From positions 530,282 to 594,281 of the forward strand of contig CAVVOF010000006.1 in the NCBI GenBank assembly GCA_963749905.1: a stretch of DNA of 64,000 nucleotides, read 5' to 3'. This document shows positions 19,651 through 29,521 of this stretch, one piece after another (position 1 is the stretch's first letter; each line of letters opens with the position of its first letter). The position numbers were made by a program, and so were the translations under genes. The notes under the pieces were generated by a model. That model was not told the origin of the DNA. It saw only the letters and a list, made by a program, of their open reading frames with translations, and did no database searches. Source of the stretch: UBA10649 sp963749905 (GTDB lineage: Bacteria; Actinomycetota; Actinomycetes; S36-B12).

Positions 19651-20468
19651 TCACGGGGAGCCCATCATTCCGACGTAGGCCTCCCACACGCCGCTGCCGG
19701 CCACCAGGCCGATGCCTGCACCCGCGACCAGGAACGGCCCGAACGGGATCGCCGACTTGCGGCCCGCTCGCCCGGCGACCATGAGGATGATGCCGACGAC
19801 CGCGCCGAGCGCGAAGGCCAGGAACAGGCTGACCACCGCGGCCGACACGCTGACCCAGCCGAGGGTGGCGCCGAGCACGGGGGCGAGCTTGACGTCGCCG
19901 AATCCCATGCCGCGTCCACCCGAGATCAGCCACACGCCGCCGATGACGACGAGCCACACGGCGACCCCGATCGCTGCTGGGATGAGCGGCCATTCACCGT
20001 CGACGAGCCCGGCCACGGCCAGTCCCGCGATCCCGATCGGGTACAGCGGCAGCACGATGGCGTCAGGCAGTCGGTGGTGATCGAGGTCGATCACGGTCAG
20101 GGCCACGCAGGCGCTGCCCAGGACGAGCAGCCACGGCAGCAGGCCCCACTCCCCCGTAGCCCCGGCCCACCACCCCAGGCCCAGCCAGACCAGCGCCGTC
20201 AGTGCCTCGACGAGCGGGTACCTGGGCGAGATGCGAACACCGCAGGAGCGGCATCGGCCCCGCAGCAGCAGCCAGGACAGGATCGGGATGTTGTCGCGCG
20301 GTGCGATCGCCGCCTGGCAGCTCGGGCAGGCGGACGCGGGTCGGATGATCGACCGACCCTCCGGAACCCGGTAGATGACCACGTTCAGGAAGGAGCCGAC
20401 GGCCAGCCCGACGAGGCCGAGGACGACCGTGCCGAGCACGAGCAGGGCGGTGTCGGAGCCGGTATCGA

Positions 20469-20472
<4 letters not shown>
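19651..20472 (-). CDS. pilD: Type IV prepilin peptidase / N-methyltransferase
   Basis: Polytopic aspartyl protease (273 aa) that cleaves prepilin leaders before the conserved hydrophobic segment and methylates the new N-terminus. The N-terminal methylase domain has the zinc tetracysteine (C49-x2-C52 and C74-x2-C77). The two catalytic aspartates lie in VIDLDHHRLPD and in the GxGD-type motif GMGFGDVKL. Length is normal. Its ATG overlaps the upstream stop as ATGA. It is the last gene of the five-gene operon beginning at 24061. A short GTGAGG/CCTCAC hairpin overlaps the stop. Confidence 0.95.
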
Positions 20473-21731
<1,259 letters not shown>

Positions 21732-21741
21732 GCGCCCTCCA

Positions 21742-22458
21742 TCACCTCAGCATGTGCTCCGGCAGCCCGACCTCGTGGATCGGGCAGCGCGGCGCACCCG
21801 CGTGATCGACGGTACCCACAGTGAAGCCCGGACGACCGGTGCAGCCACGTCGCGGCTCCACGTTGTAGATCCTGCCTATCCCGGAATAGGTATCGGCTCG
21901 CGTGATCGCCGTCGCCCTCTCCGCCATCTCGGATCGGTTCGTGATGCGGACGACATGCTCGGGCAGGACCTCGAGAATCTGCTCCGGGGTGCTCAGCCGC
22001 CACTTGTAGTGCTGCACGTCGAGATCCCCGGTGACCGTTCGCGTCGCGCCGTCCGGCATGAGCACCGTCACCGCACAGCGCGTGCCGACGTACTCGCTGA
22101 CGTCGACCCGCGCGCCCGTGGACAGGGTGAACGTATAGGCGAGTGGGCCGGCGAACTTGCGGTAGCCGAGCAGCGGGTCGTACAGCTTGCCGACGTGCTC
22201 GCGGACGAGGGACTCCGCCGCGTCGAAGTCGGTGCTCGTACCCTCGACCAGCAGGCGCGGCACGCCCTGGTGGGTGCGCATCAGGTCCGCGACCTCCCAC
22301 GCGTACGAGCGGACGACGCGACGCCCGGGATCGACGGCCTCGCCGGTGACCTCCGCACCGGTGATGCGCGCGACGAAGTGCGGGGTGTGCCACGTCCACA
22401 GCAGGACGCCGGGCTTGTCGGAGAAGGTCCAGGGAACGGGTTCGGCGAGCTGCGTCAC
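21742..22458 (-). CDS. Hypothetical protein of the pilus operon
   Basis: 238-aa soluble protein starting at GTG 22458, which overlaps the upstream stop as GTGA. It is predicted alpha/beta with several strands (YTFTLSTGARVDVSEYVG, RTVTGDLDVQHYKW). No domain is recognised. It ends 11 bases before the DUF4388-like gene, so it belongs to the same operon. Confidence 0.72.
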   Translation of the reverse strand: MTQLAEPVPWTFSDKPGVLLWTWHTPHFVARITGAEVTGEAVDPGRRVVRSYAWEVADLMRTHQGVPRLLVEGTSTDFDAAESLVREHVGKLYDPLLGYRKFAGPLAYTFTLSTGARVDVSEYVGTRCAVTVLMPDGATRTVTGDLDVQHYKWRLSTPEQILEVLPEHVVRITNRSEMAERATAITRADTYSGIGRIYNVEPRRGCTGRPGFTVGTVDHAGAPRCPIHEVGLPEHMLR

Positions 22459-23621
22459 TGCAAGCCCGACGACGCGACCGAGTCGAGCACCCGAGTCACG
22501 GCGGCGGCGGCGGTCTTGGGCAGCACGTCGAGTTCGCGCGCCACCTCCGGACGGCTCAGGTCCTCCCAGAACGACAGGTACACGGCAGCCAAGGCTAGGG
22601 GGTCCTGCGCGCGCCGCGCACCGGACTCCGGATTGTTCACTGCCGCCATGATGGCCCGGGTCAGTTGCGCGTTCCGATCGTGCGCGGTTGCGTCGAACTC
22701 GACGTCCACGTCGTCGGCCACCTGCACCGAGTCGAGCAGGTCGGTTTCGGGGACCTCGGACACGAGCGACTGGTAGTTGCGCATGCCGGACAGAGCACTG
22801 ATGGCCTGCTCGCGGCGGCGCAGATCCGTGACGCTCGTGCGGAGCGCGGCCGCCAGTTCCTCCTCGGTGGCCGGTCGCTGCTCGAGCGCGGCGATCTCGT
22901 CCGCTGTCCGGGTGAGCACCATACGGTCGCTGATCACGTTGCGGCCGTATGCCGAACGGGCAGCGTCCTGCGGCCACGTCCGCAGCTTTCCGATCATGAA
23001 GGCCAGCAGGTTCAGCGTGCCGTTGCGGCCCTCGCGTCCGGCGTCGTAGCGGTCAGCGTGGTCGGACACGAACAGGTACATCATCGAGCGGACGTCCTGG
23101 TCGTCGATCAGGTCGAGGTCTGCGACGAGCTTGCGGCGTACGGCGTACAGGCGCGGGTACAGCCAGTCCACCGCCGCGGCCAGCAGGTCCGGCAGCAGAG
23201 TGCCGGGGATCCGGTCGAGATCCCGGAACGGGACGCCCGCCTCCACCCGGATGTTCACCGCCTCGACCTCGTGACGCTCGCACCAGTCCCGGATCAGGTC
23301 GCGGGCCTCGTAGCCCCGCCCGGCGGGCACCCACACCCGATGCTGGCCGTCGCTCCACTGACGCGTCCACGCGTCCATGCCCAGATCGGGCAGCACCCGC
23401 CGGGCCTCGAAGTCATCGACGGAGTCCCAGTGCACGCGATCGCACACCATGGGTGGTGCGTAGGCGAGGATCTCGGACTCGTCGAGTCCGTCGACGACCA
23501 GGTTCGGGACACGACGGCCGATGCGGTGGGTCGAGGTGATGATGGTGTCGTCAACCTCGGTGGCCGGGTCCTCGGTCGCAGCGGTCTCGGTGGCGTCGTC
23601 GCGCATGGCAGCGTCCGGCAC
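22455..23621 (-). CDS. Sigma-70-like protein, highly diverged
   Basis: 388 aa. The order of segments suggests a degenerate sigma factor. A region-2-like block runs about 165-235 (DRYDAGREGRN, FMIGKLRTWPQDAARSAYGR). A region-3-like block reads RPATEEELAAALRTSVTDL (249-267). A region-4-like HTH sits near 340-383 (WEDLSRPEVARELDVLPKT). The N-terminal ~150 residues are unique to it. Key region 2 positions differ strongly from active sigma factors, so it may be an anti-sigma decoy, adaptor or specialised sigma. It starts at GTG 23621 or ATG 23606. It is coupled to the next gene by GTGA. Confidence 0.7.
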   Translation of the reverse strand: MPDAAMRDDATETAATEDPATEVDDTIITSTHRIGRRVPNLVVDGLDESEILAYAPPMVCDRVHWDSVDDFEARRVLPDLGMDAWTRQWSDGQHRVWVPAGRGYEARDLIRDWCERHEVEAVNIRVEAGVPFRDLDRIPGTLLPDLLAAAVDWLYPRLYAVRRKLVADLDLIDDQDVRSMMYLFVSDHADRYDAGREGRNGTLNLLAFMIGKLRTWPQDAARSAYGRNVISDRMVLTRTADEIAALEQRPATEEELAAALRTSVTDLRRREQAISALSGMRNYQSLVSEVPETDLLDSVQVADDVDVEFDATAHDRNAQLTRAIMAAVNNPESGARRAQDPLALAAVYLSFWEDLSRPEVARELDVLPKTAAAAVTRVLDSVASSGLQ

Positions 23622-23623
23622 GG

Positions 23624-24061
23624 TCAGTGTGCTGCGGCCAGGTGACGCACCGCGACGACCGTCGACAGCTCGTCGGGGTGCCGCATCACGTGGGCGGCGA
23701 GGCGGGCCTCGGCCGACCGGGGCTGCGGAAGCGTGGCGAACGCCGGGTCGAACACCGCCAGCTCGTCGACGATCCGCTGGATCAGCGTCAGCGCGGTTCG
23801 AGTCGAGGGCGTGGCGACCTTGATGTCGTCGATCGAGCCCAGGGTGATCGCCACGGTGATCAGGACGCGTGAGTCGTCGGCCGCCAGCCCGGCCAGGCGG
23901 ACCGGCACGTCGGGCTCGCTGTCGAGGAAGGCGCCCAGCGCCTTCGCCGCGGCTGGGGCGGTCGCTCGCGTCGGCGCCAGCCGCACGCCGATCTCGAGAT
24001 CGCGCCGCATGCCGGCGTAGTCATCCACCGGACCAGGCAACGAGTGAGCATGATCGGCCAT
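23624..24061 (-). CDS. Hypothetical protein, first gene of the pilD operon
   Basis: 145-aa soluble protein. The ATG at 24061 has GGGGAGG nine bases upstream. A helical N-terminus is followed by an alpha/beta part (SRVLITVAITLGSIDDIKV, LTLIQRIVDELAVFD). No family is recognised. A possible housekeeping promoter (TTAACG, 17 bases, TACATT on the minus strand, 24100-24130) precedes it. Confidence 0.7.
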   Translation of the reverse strand: MADHAHSLPGPVDDYAGMRRDLEIGVRLAPTRATAPAAAKALGAFLDSEPDVPVRLAGLAADDSRVLITVAITLGSIDDIKVATPSTRTALTLIQRIVDELAVFDPAFATLPQPRSAEARLAAHVMRHPDELSTVVAVRHLAAAH

Positions 24062-24148
24062 CGACAGCCACCTCCCCAACTAGGCGCCCCCGCTGCTGCG
24101 AATGTAGGGGAGTTCGACCGTTCCGTTAAGGGGTACTTGGTCCGTTTT

Positions 24149-24163
24149 GTGGATATAGCCGGG
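24149..24163. promoter_or_regulatory. GTGGATATAG motif upstream of the pilD operon
   Basis: TGTGGATATAGCCGG occurs here after a TTTT run, and AGTGGATATAGACGG occurs after an AAAA run upstream of the GAF-LuxR gene (45091). The shared core suggests a common operator, but the copy number is too low to be sure. Confidence 0.25.
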
Positions 24164-24200
24164 TACTTCTCAGACGAGCGCTATACCTCCGACGACACGC

Positions 24201-24240
24201 ATGAGTGAGGGCGTCGCCTACAGGCGACGCCCTCACTCAT
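24201..24240 (-). terminator. Strong hairpin after the pilin gene
   Basis: A perfect 18-bp stem, with left arm ATGAGTGAGGGCGTCGCC, a TACA loop and the exact complement on the right. It lies 45 bases downstream of the pilA stop on the minus strand. There is no U-tract, as is common for high-GC actinobacteria. It may work in both directions. Confidence 0.85.
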
Positions 24241-24285
24241 GGTCAGGCTCTGATCAGGGGCCGTTACCCCTAACGCGGGTGGGCT

Positions 24286-24777
24286 CTACGGCAGGGCCGC
24301 CGCGTGGGTGACTGCCTCTTCCACCTTGTCGGTGCACACAGTGACGGTTCCATCAATCGCGGCCGGATCAACCATGCCACCAGTCGTGGAGTTGTACTCG
24401 GCGTACGTGTCAGCGAACTGCGCCGCATCGTCACCGGCCTGCTCGTTGCAGCCGGCCAGGTAGTAGCCAGTCGTGGAGATCGGCACGTACAGCAGGCCGA
24501 CACCGTCACTGAGAACGGCCGGGTCGGTGAGCGCAGCGTCCAGCTCGGTCTGATCGGTGGGGTAGGCCTGATTCTGCGTGTAGTAGGTCTCGATCTGGAT
24601 GGCCGTGTTCCGCACGTCGGACTCGACCGCAGCGGCTCGAGCCGCGTTGCGCTGGTTGAGGAAGACGGGGATCGCGATGGCGGCGAGGATGCCGATGATG
24701 ATGACGACGACGAGCAACTCGATGAGGGTGAATCCCGCGTCGCGGTCGTCCCGAGGCTTCAAGATGCGAGTGAGCAT
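24286..24777 (-). CDS. pilA: Type IV major pilin
   Basis: 163-aa prepilin that polymerises into the pilus fibre after cleavage by PilD. A basic leader ends in DAGFTLIELL, with cleavage expected after the Gly. The hydrophobic alpha1 helix is long (VVVIIIGILAAIAIPVFL), and Glu5 of the mature protein is present. The globular part has two cysteines that could form a C-terminal disulphide (near AGCNEQ and TVCTDK). It has its own promoter motif 72 bases upstream (24849-24878) and a strong terminator downstream, so it can be expressed at a high level separately from its neighbours. Confidence 0.95.
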   Translation of the reverse strand: MLTRILKPRDDRDAGFTLIELLVVVIIIGILAAIAIPVFLNQRNAARAAAVESDVRNTAIQIETYYTQNQAYPTDQTELDAALTDPAVLSDGVGLLYVPISTTGYYLAGCNEQAGDDAAQFADTYAEYNSTTGGMVDPAAIDGTVTVCTDKVEEAVTHAAALP

Positions 24778-24848
24778 TGTGGTTCTCCTGCTCGTAGACC
24801 CCTCATCTGCTGCGGGGTGTCAAACCACTGTTGGTTCCGACACCAGTG

Positions 24849-24878
24849 GTTTCGGACCAAACCGGGGCCGACTGAACC
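24849..24878 (-). promoter_or_regulatory. WhiG/FliA-type promoter motif of pilA
   Basis: On the minus strand GGTTCAG, 15 bases, then TCCGAAAC. The expected transcript start lies about 60 bases before the pilA ATG. Matching motifs with the same spacing lie at 19583-19612 and 40253-40282. This intergenic stretch (24778-24923) holds nothing else recognisable. Confidence 0.5.
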
Positions 24879-24923
24879 GCGGGCCGTGGGAACTTGGACC
24901 ACCGACAGTGGCCGCGCCCAGCA

Positions 24924-26141
24924 CTACTGAATGAGTTCGAAGATCTGGAAGATCGGCATGTACATCGCGATGATCATCGCGCCGACGAGACCGCCCAGGA
25001 ACATGATCATGATGGGCTCCAGCAGCGCCATCAGCGACTCCGTCGTCGCCTCGACCTCCTGGTCGTAGAAGTCGGCGATCTTGTTGAGCATGGTGTCCAG
25101 GGCACCGGTGTCCTCGCCCACGGCGATCATCTGCACCACCATGTCCGGGAAGATGCTGTGGTCGGACAAGGGTCGTGCGATGCCGGTGCCGTCCCGCACG
25201 CTTGTCTTCACGTCCGCGACGGCATCGGAAATGATCACGTTCCCAGACGTCTCGCCCACGATGTCGAGCGTCGTCAGGATGGGCACGCCCGCGTGCACGA
25301 GGGTCGAGAAGTTCCGTGTGAACCGTGCCAAGGCGACCTTCTGGTACAACCTGCCGAACACCGGGATCTTGAACTTGAGCGGGTCCAGCACGCGACGGAC
25401 TCGCGGCTTGTTCTTGTTCTTCCGGTACCACATCGTGCCGCCGATCACGACGACCAGGAAGGGCACGAAGAACAACGGGTTCGTCACCAGCGCGGACGCC
25501 CCGACCAGGATCCGCGTCGGCAGCGGCAGCTCGCCGCCGAACTCCGAGAACAGCGTGGCAAACACCGGGACGATGAAGATCAGCATGCCGGTGACGATGA
25601 GGATGGCGAGCACGCCGACGGCGATCGGATAGGTCAGCGCCGCCTTGATCTTCCCGCGCAGCTTGACGTCCGCCTCGATCGACTCGGCGATCTGCAGCAT
25701 CGTCGTGTCGAGGAAGCCGCCCACCTCGCCGGCCCGCACCATGCTCACCATCAGCGGCGGGAAGTCCTCGTGCCGCGCCAAGGCTCCCGAGAGTGAGTCG
25801 CCCTTCTCCACTTGGTCGCGCACCTCGATGAGCAGGTCGCGCAGGCGGTCGCTCTCGGTCTGCTCCGAGAGGATCGCCAGGCACCGCAGGATGGGCAGGC
25901 CCGACGACAGCATCGTGGCGAACTGGCGGGTGAAGATCGCCATGTCCTTGAGCTTGACCCGCGCCTTGCGGAACCGGATCTCGCGGTTGAGGCCCGTGCC
26001 CGAGGACTCCACGGCGATCGGCGTCATGCCCTGCTGCCGGACGCGGGACAGCGCCTCGGCCTCACTGGCCACCTTGAACTTGGACTCGACCAGGCGCCCG
26101 TTGCGGGCCCTGGCCTTGACCACGTACTCAGTCAGTGGCAT
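24924..26141 (-). CDS. pilC: Type IV pilus inner-membrane platform protein
   Basis: 405-aa polytopic protein with the duplicated GspF/PilC helical domain. Each repeat shows the F(A/S)T(M/L)L(S)SGLPIL or FSTLVHAGVPIL signature. Three membrane helices are visible near residues 170-190, 220-240 and 375-395. It couples the cytoplasmic ATPases to pilin extrusion. Its start overlaps the end of the first pilT gene by 14 bases, so they are coupled. Confidence 0.94.
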   Translation of the reverse strand: MPLTEYVVKARARNGRLVESKFKVASEAEALSRVRQQGMTPIAVESSGTGLNREIRFRKARVKLKDMAIFTRQFATMLSSGLPILRCLAILSEQTESDRLRDLLIEVRDQVEKGDSLSGALARHEDFPPLMVSMVRAGEVGGFLDTTMLQIAESIEADVKLRGKIKAALTYPIAVGVLAILIVTGMLIFIVPVFATLFSEFGGELPLPTRILVGASALVTNPLFFVPFLVVVIGGTMWYRKNKNKPRVRRVLDPLKFKIPVFGRLYQKVALARFTRNFSTLVHAGVPILTTLDIVGETSGNVIISDAVADVKTSVRDGTGIARPLSDHSIFPDMVVQMIAVGEDTGALDTMLNKIADFYDQEVEATTESLMALLEPIMIMFLGGLVGAMIIAMYMPIFQIFELIQ

Positions 26142-27585
26142 CAGCAGACCTGCCGAGCAGCTGGTTCAGCTCGGAGGCGTCCGAGCACTTCTCGCGCGCG
26201 GTCTCGTAGCTGATCGTGCCGTCCTGCACGAGCTGGGCCAGGTCCTGGTTGAGGGTGTGCATGCCGAAGCGCGATCCGGTCTGCAGTGCTGAGGGGATGG
26301 ACTGCAGCTTGCCCTCGCGGATCAGGTTGCGGATCGCCGGTGTCGCGACCATCACCTCGGTGGCGGCCACGCGGGCGTTGCCGTCGACCGTCTTGCACAG
26401 CGTCTGGCAGACGACGGCCTGGATGGAGGCGGCGAGCTGGGTCCGGATCTGGGACTGCTGCTCGGGCGGGAACACGTCGATCACGCGGTCGATCGTCGTG
26501 GCGGCCGAACTGGTGTGCAGGGTGCCGAACACGAGGTGACCGGTCTCCGCCGCGGTCAATGCGATCGCGATCGTCTCGAGGTCGCGCATCTCACCGACGA
26601 GGATGATGTCGGGGTCCTGGCGGAGCGCGTGCTTGAGCGCGTTCTGGAAGGACAGCGTGTCCTGTCCCACCTCGCGCTGGTTGACGACGCTCTGCCGATG
26701 CTGGTGCACGAACTCGATCGGGTCCTCGATGGTGATGATGTGGCCCTTGCGGGTGCGGTTCGCCTTGTCGATGATGGCGGCCAGCGTCGTGGACTTGCCC
26801 GATCCGGTCGGTCCGGTGACCAGCACCAGCCCGCGCGGCAGGTCGGCGAACTCGCCCAGCGAGGGCGGCATGCGCAGCGACTCGAGCGGGAGGATCTCCC
26901 ACGGGATGGCGCGCAGCACCGCGCCGATGGCGCCCTGCTGCTGCATGATGTTGACGCGGAACCGGGCGGCGCCGGGCAACTGGTAGGCGAGGTCGAGTTC
27001 CTTGGTCTCCTCGAACCGCTGCTTCTGCCGGTCCGTCAGGATCGCGTAGACCGACTCCTGCAGCTGATGCGACGTCAGCGGGCGGTAGCCGGGCACTGCC
27101 TCCAGATCGCCGTGCACGCGGATCATCGGCGGCGAGTTGACGGACAGGTGGAGGTCGGAGCCCTTGTGCTCCAGCAGGTACAGCAGCATCTCGTCGAGGG
27201 AGATCTCCGCGTCCGCCGAGCCGAAGGCGGGTCGCTCGATGGTGACGATGCCCTGTTCCGACGCACTCGGCGGGGCCGACGGCGCCATGTCCGCGCGGCC
27301 GTCGGTGTCGGCATGCCGATGCGGGTCGGCCGGTTCGGCGACCGGGGTCGGCGGGGCTACCGGGATCGACGTCGGCGGTGCGAGTGGGATGCTCGCAGGC
27401 TGCGCCGACATCGACCCTGACGGAGGCGCAAGCGGGATCGACAGCGCCGGCGCCACGTGCTCCTCCTCTGACCTTGCAGATGGGGCCGGCGGAGGTGCCA
27501 GGGGCAGGCTCGTCGCGTCCGGCTCGTCATCCATCGCGGCTCCCTTGAGCAGCGGCAGCACGAAGTCCTCGTCACGCGATGACAC
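26128..27585 (-). CDS. pilT: Type IV pilus retraction ATPase PilT, first copy
   Basis: 485 aa, longer than usual because of a ~120-residue N-terminal extension made of Pro/Ala-rich repeats (SIPLAPP units). The core is a GspE/PilT hexameric ATPase: Walker A GPTGSGKST, Asp box HIITIEDPIEFVH, Walker B DIILVGEMRDLET and His box GHLVFGTLHTSSAA. It drives pilin disassembly. The GTG at 27585 has GGGGAGG upstream; an ATG at 27534, preceded by AAGGGAG, is an equally good start and would remove 17 residues. It overlaps pilB and pilC. Confidence 0.93.
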   Translation of the reverse strand: MSSRDEDFVLPLLKGAAMDDEPDATSLPLAPPPAPSARSEEEHVAPALSIPLAPPSGSMSAQPASIPLAPPTSIPVAPPTPVAEPADPHRHADTDGRADMAPSAPPSASEQGIVTIERPAFGSADAEISLDEMLLYLLEHKGSDLHLSVNSPPMIRVHGDLEAVPGYRPLTSHQLQESVYAILTDRQKQRFEETKELDLAYQLPGAARFRVNIMQQQGAIGAVLRAIPWEILPLESLRMPPSLGEFADLPRGLVLVTGPTGSGKSTTLAAIIDKANRTRKGHIITIEDPIEFVHQHRQSVVNQREVGQDTLSFQNALKHALRQDPDIILVGEMRDLETIAIALTAAETGHLVFGTLHTSSAATTIDRVIDVFPPEQQSQIRTQLAASIQAVVCQTLCKTVDGNARVAATEVMVATPAIRNLIREGKLQSIPSALQTGSRFGMHTLNQDLAQLVQDGTISYETAREKCSDASELNQLLGRSADATD

Positions 27586-29243
27586 GGAGCACCTCCCCGA
27601 TCGTGGTCATCCCTTGCGCGACCTTGAGCCAGCCGTCCTGTCGCAGTGTCCGCATGCCTTGTTCGATAGCCACGGTCCGCACCTCCTCCGATGAAGCGTT
27701 TCGGACCGCCAGCTTGCCTAGCTGCTCCGACATGGGCATGACCTCGTGCATCGCCAGCCGCCCCCGGTAGCCGGTGTTGGCGCAGCTCGTGCAGCCGACC
27801 GGCTCGAAGAACGTCGGGCACGACCCCCGGCGGCGTCTGGAACTGCACCGCTGCCAGTTCAGCCGCGGACTTCTCGACCGGCGCCCTGCACTTCGTGCAC
27901 AGCCGGCGCGCCAGGCGCTGCCCGGTCGCGCACTCGAGCGCTGACGCGACAAGGAAGGGCTCGATGCCCATCTCGGTCAGTCGGGTGATCACGCTCGGAG
28001 CGTCGTTGGTGTGCAGCGTGGTGAGCACGAGGTGGCCCGTGAGCGCGGACTCGATCGCGATGCGGGCCGTCTCGTGGTCGCGGATCTCGCCGATCAGGAT
28101 GATGTCGGGGTCGGCACGCAGGATCGATCGCAGGGCGGACGCGAAAGTCAGGCCGGCCTTGGCGTTGGTCTGCACCTGGTTGATTCCCGGGATCCGATAC
28201 TCGACCGGGTCCTCGACCGTGACGATGTTGACCTCGGGACGGGCCACCGCGTTCAGGGTCGCGTACAGGCTGGTCGACTTGCCCGATCCGGTGGGGCCGC
28301 TGACGATGAGCATCCCGTACGGGCGCTCGTACGCCCGTCGCCAGAGCGTCAGGTTCTCCGGCGAGAAGCCGAGCTCCGGCAGGGCCATCTGCGCGGCCGT
28401 GTTGTCCAGGATCCGCATGACGATCTTCTCGCCCCAGACCGTCGGCAGGCACGAGACGCGGAGGTCGATCTTGCGTCCGCGCGAGACGACCGTCAGCCGG
28501 CCGTCCTGCGGCAGCCGTCGCTCGGCGATGTCCATGTCGCTCATGATCTTCAGCCGGGAGATGATCGCCGCCTGGATCTCCTTGGGCGCAGGGGCCATCT
28601 CCTTGAGCACGCCGTCGATGCGGAACCGGATCCGGATGCTGCTCTCCGTCGGCTCCACGTGGACGTCGGAGGCATTGTCCGAGATGGCCTGGTTGAGCAG
28701 CAGGTTCACGTAGCGCACCAGCGGGGCGTCCGACGACGACGCCACCGGCGCCAGGATGTCGATCGCCTGCTCGTCCTCGAGCATGTCGCGCACCAGCTCG
28801 CCGAGCTCGGCCTCGGCCCGGTAGAGCAGGTTCAGCCGCGTCTGGATCTCGGCCTTCATCGCGCACGCGAAGCGCACCGGGTGCCGGGTGATGGCCTGCA
28901 GGTCGTCTCGGACCTGCCAGTTCATCGCCGTCTGCGAGTCGCCCACGACGACGAGGACGTCCTTGTCGAAGCCGATCGGGACCACCGCGTACTTGCGGGC
29001 CTGGTCGCCCGTCAGCAGCGCCAACGCCGACGGGTCGACGGCGACGTCCATGATCTCGACGAAGTCGAGGCCGGCCGCCTGCACCGTGCAGCGCACGACG
29101 TCCTTCTTGGAGACCGCGCCCTGCTGGACCAGCACGTTGAGCACCGGCTGACCCACGGAGCCGGCCGTCGCCTCCGCCGCCGCGAGCTGATCGTCGGTGA
29201 TCAGGCCCTCGGACACCAGCACGCCGGCGACCGACGTGCTCAT
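27572..29243 (-). CDS. pilB: Type IV pilus assembly ATPase (one extra base)
   Basis: About 556 aa. The N-terminal ~110 residues match the MshEN/T2SSE_N pattern (VLVSEGLITDDQL, then VLVQQGAVSKKDV), a domain that binds c-di-GMP in several homologues. The ATPase core has Walker A GPTGSGKST, Asp box VNIVTVEDPVEY, Walker B DIILIGEIRDHET and His box LTTLHTNDAPS. The zinc tetracysteine is split between CTKC and CTSC. One extra G in the run at 27816-27818 shifts the frame between these two pairs; removing it restores VVPTFFEPVGC. It powers pilus extension. Confidence 0.92.
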
Positions 29244-29521
29244 GGCCTTGCCCCCACGGCGCCATTCACCTTCGCAGGATAGGCCGGATCGAGGAGGGAG
29301 TCGACGAGAGTCAGGTCGGCCCGGTAACGCTGGATCAATTCGTCGGTCAGGGCCGTGAGCTCGGCGTCGGACTCGGCCAGCCCGTCCGTCGGTCCGCCCT
29401 GTCGCGACCGCAGCCGTGCGAGCTCCGCGCGGCGCCGCGCCAGGACCCGCTGCCGTCGAAGCTCAGCGAGGTCGAGGATGGCGAGATCGACGTCGTCCCG
29501 CGGGGCGGCGGCCATCGTCAT
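29240..29521 (-). CDS. Small helical protein between pilT and pilB
   Basis: 93-aa, almost entirely helical protein (LAELRRQRVLARRRAEL, DAELTALTDELIQRYRADL), probably a coiled coil. No family is recognised. It overlaps both neighbours by four bases, so it is translated with the pilus ATPases and likely acts with them. Confidence 0.75.
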   Translation of the reverse strand: MTMAAAPRDDVDLAILDLAELRRQRVLARRRAELARLRSRQGGPTDGLAESDAELTALTDELIQRYRADLTLVDSLLDPAYPAKVNGAVGARP

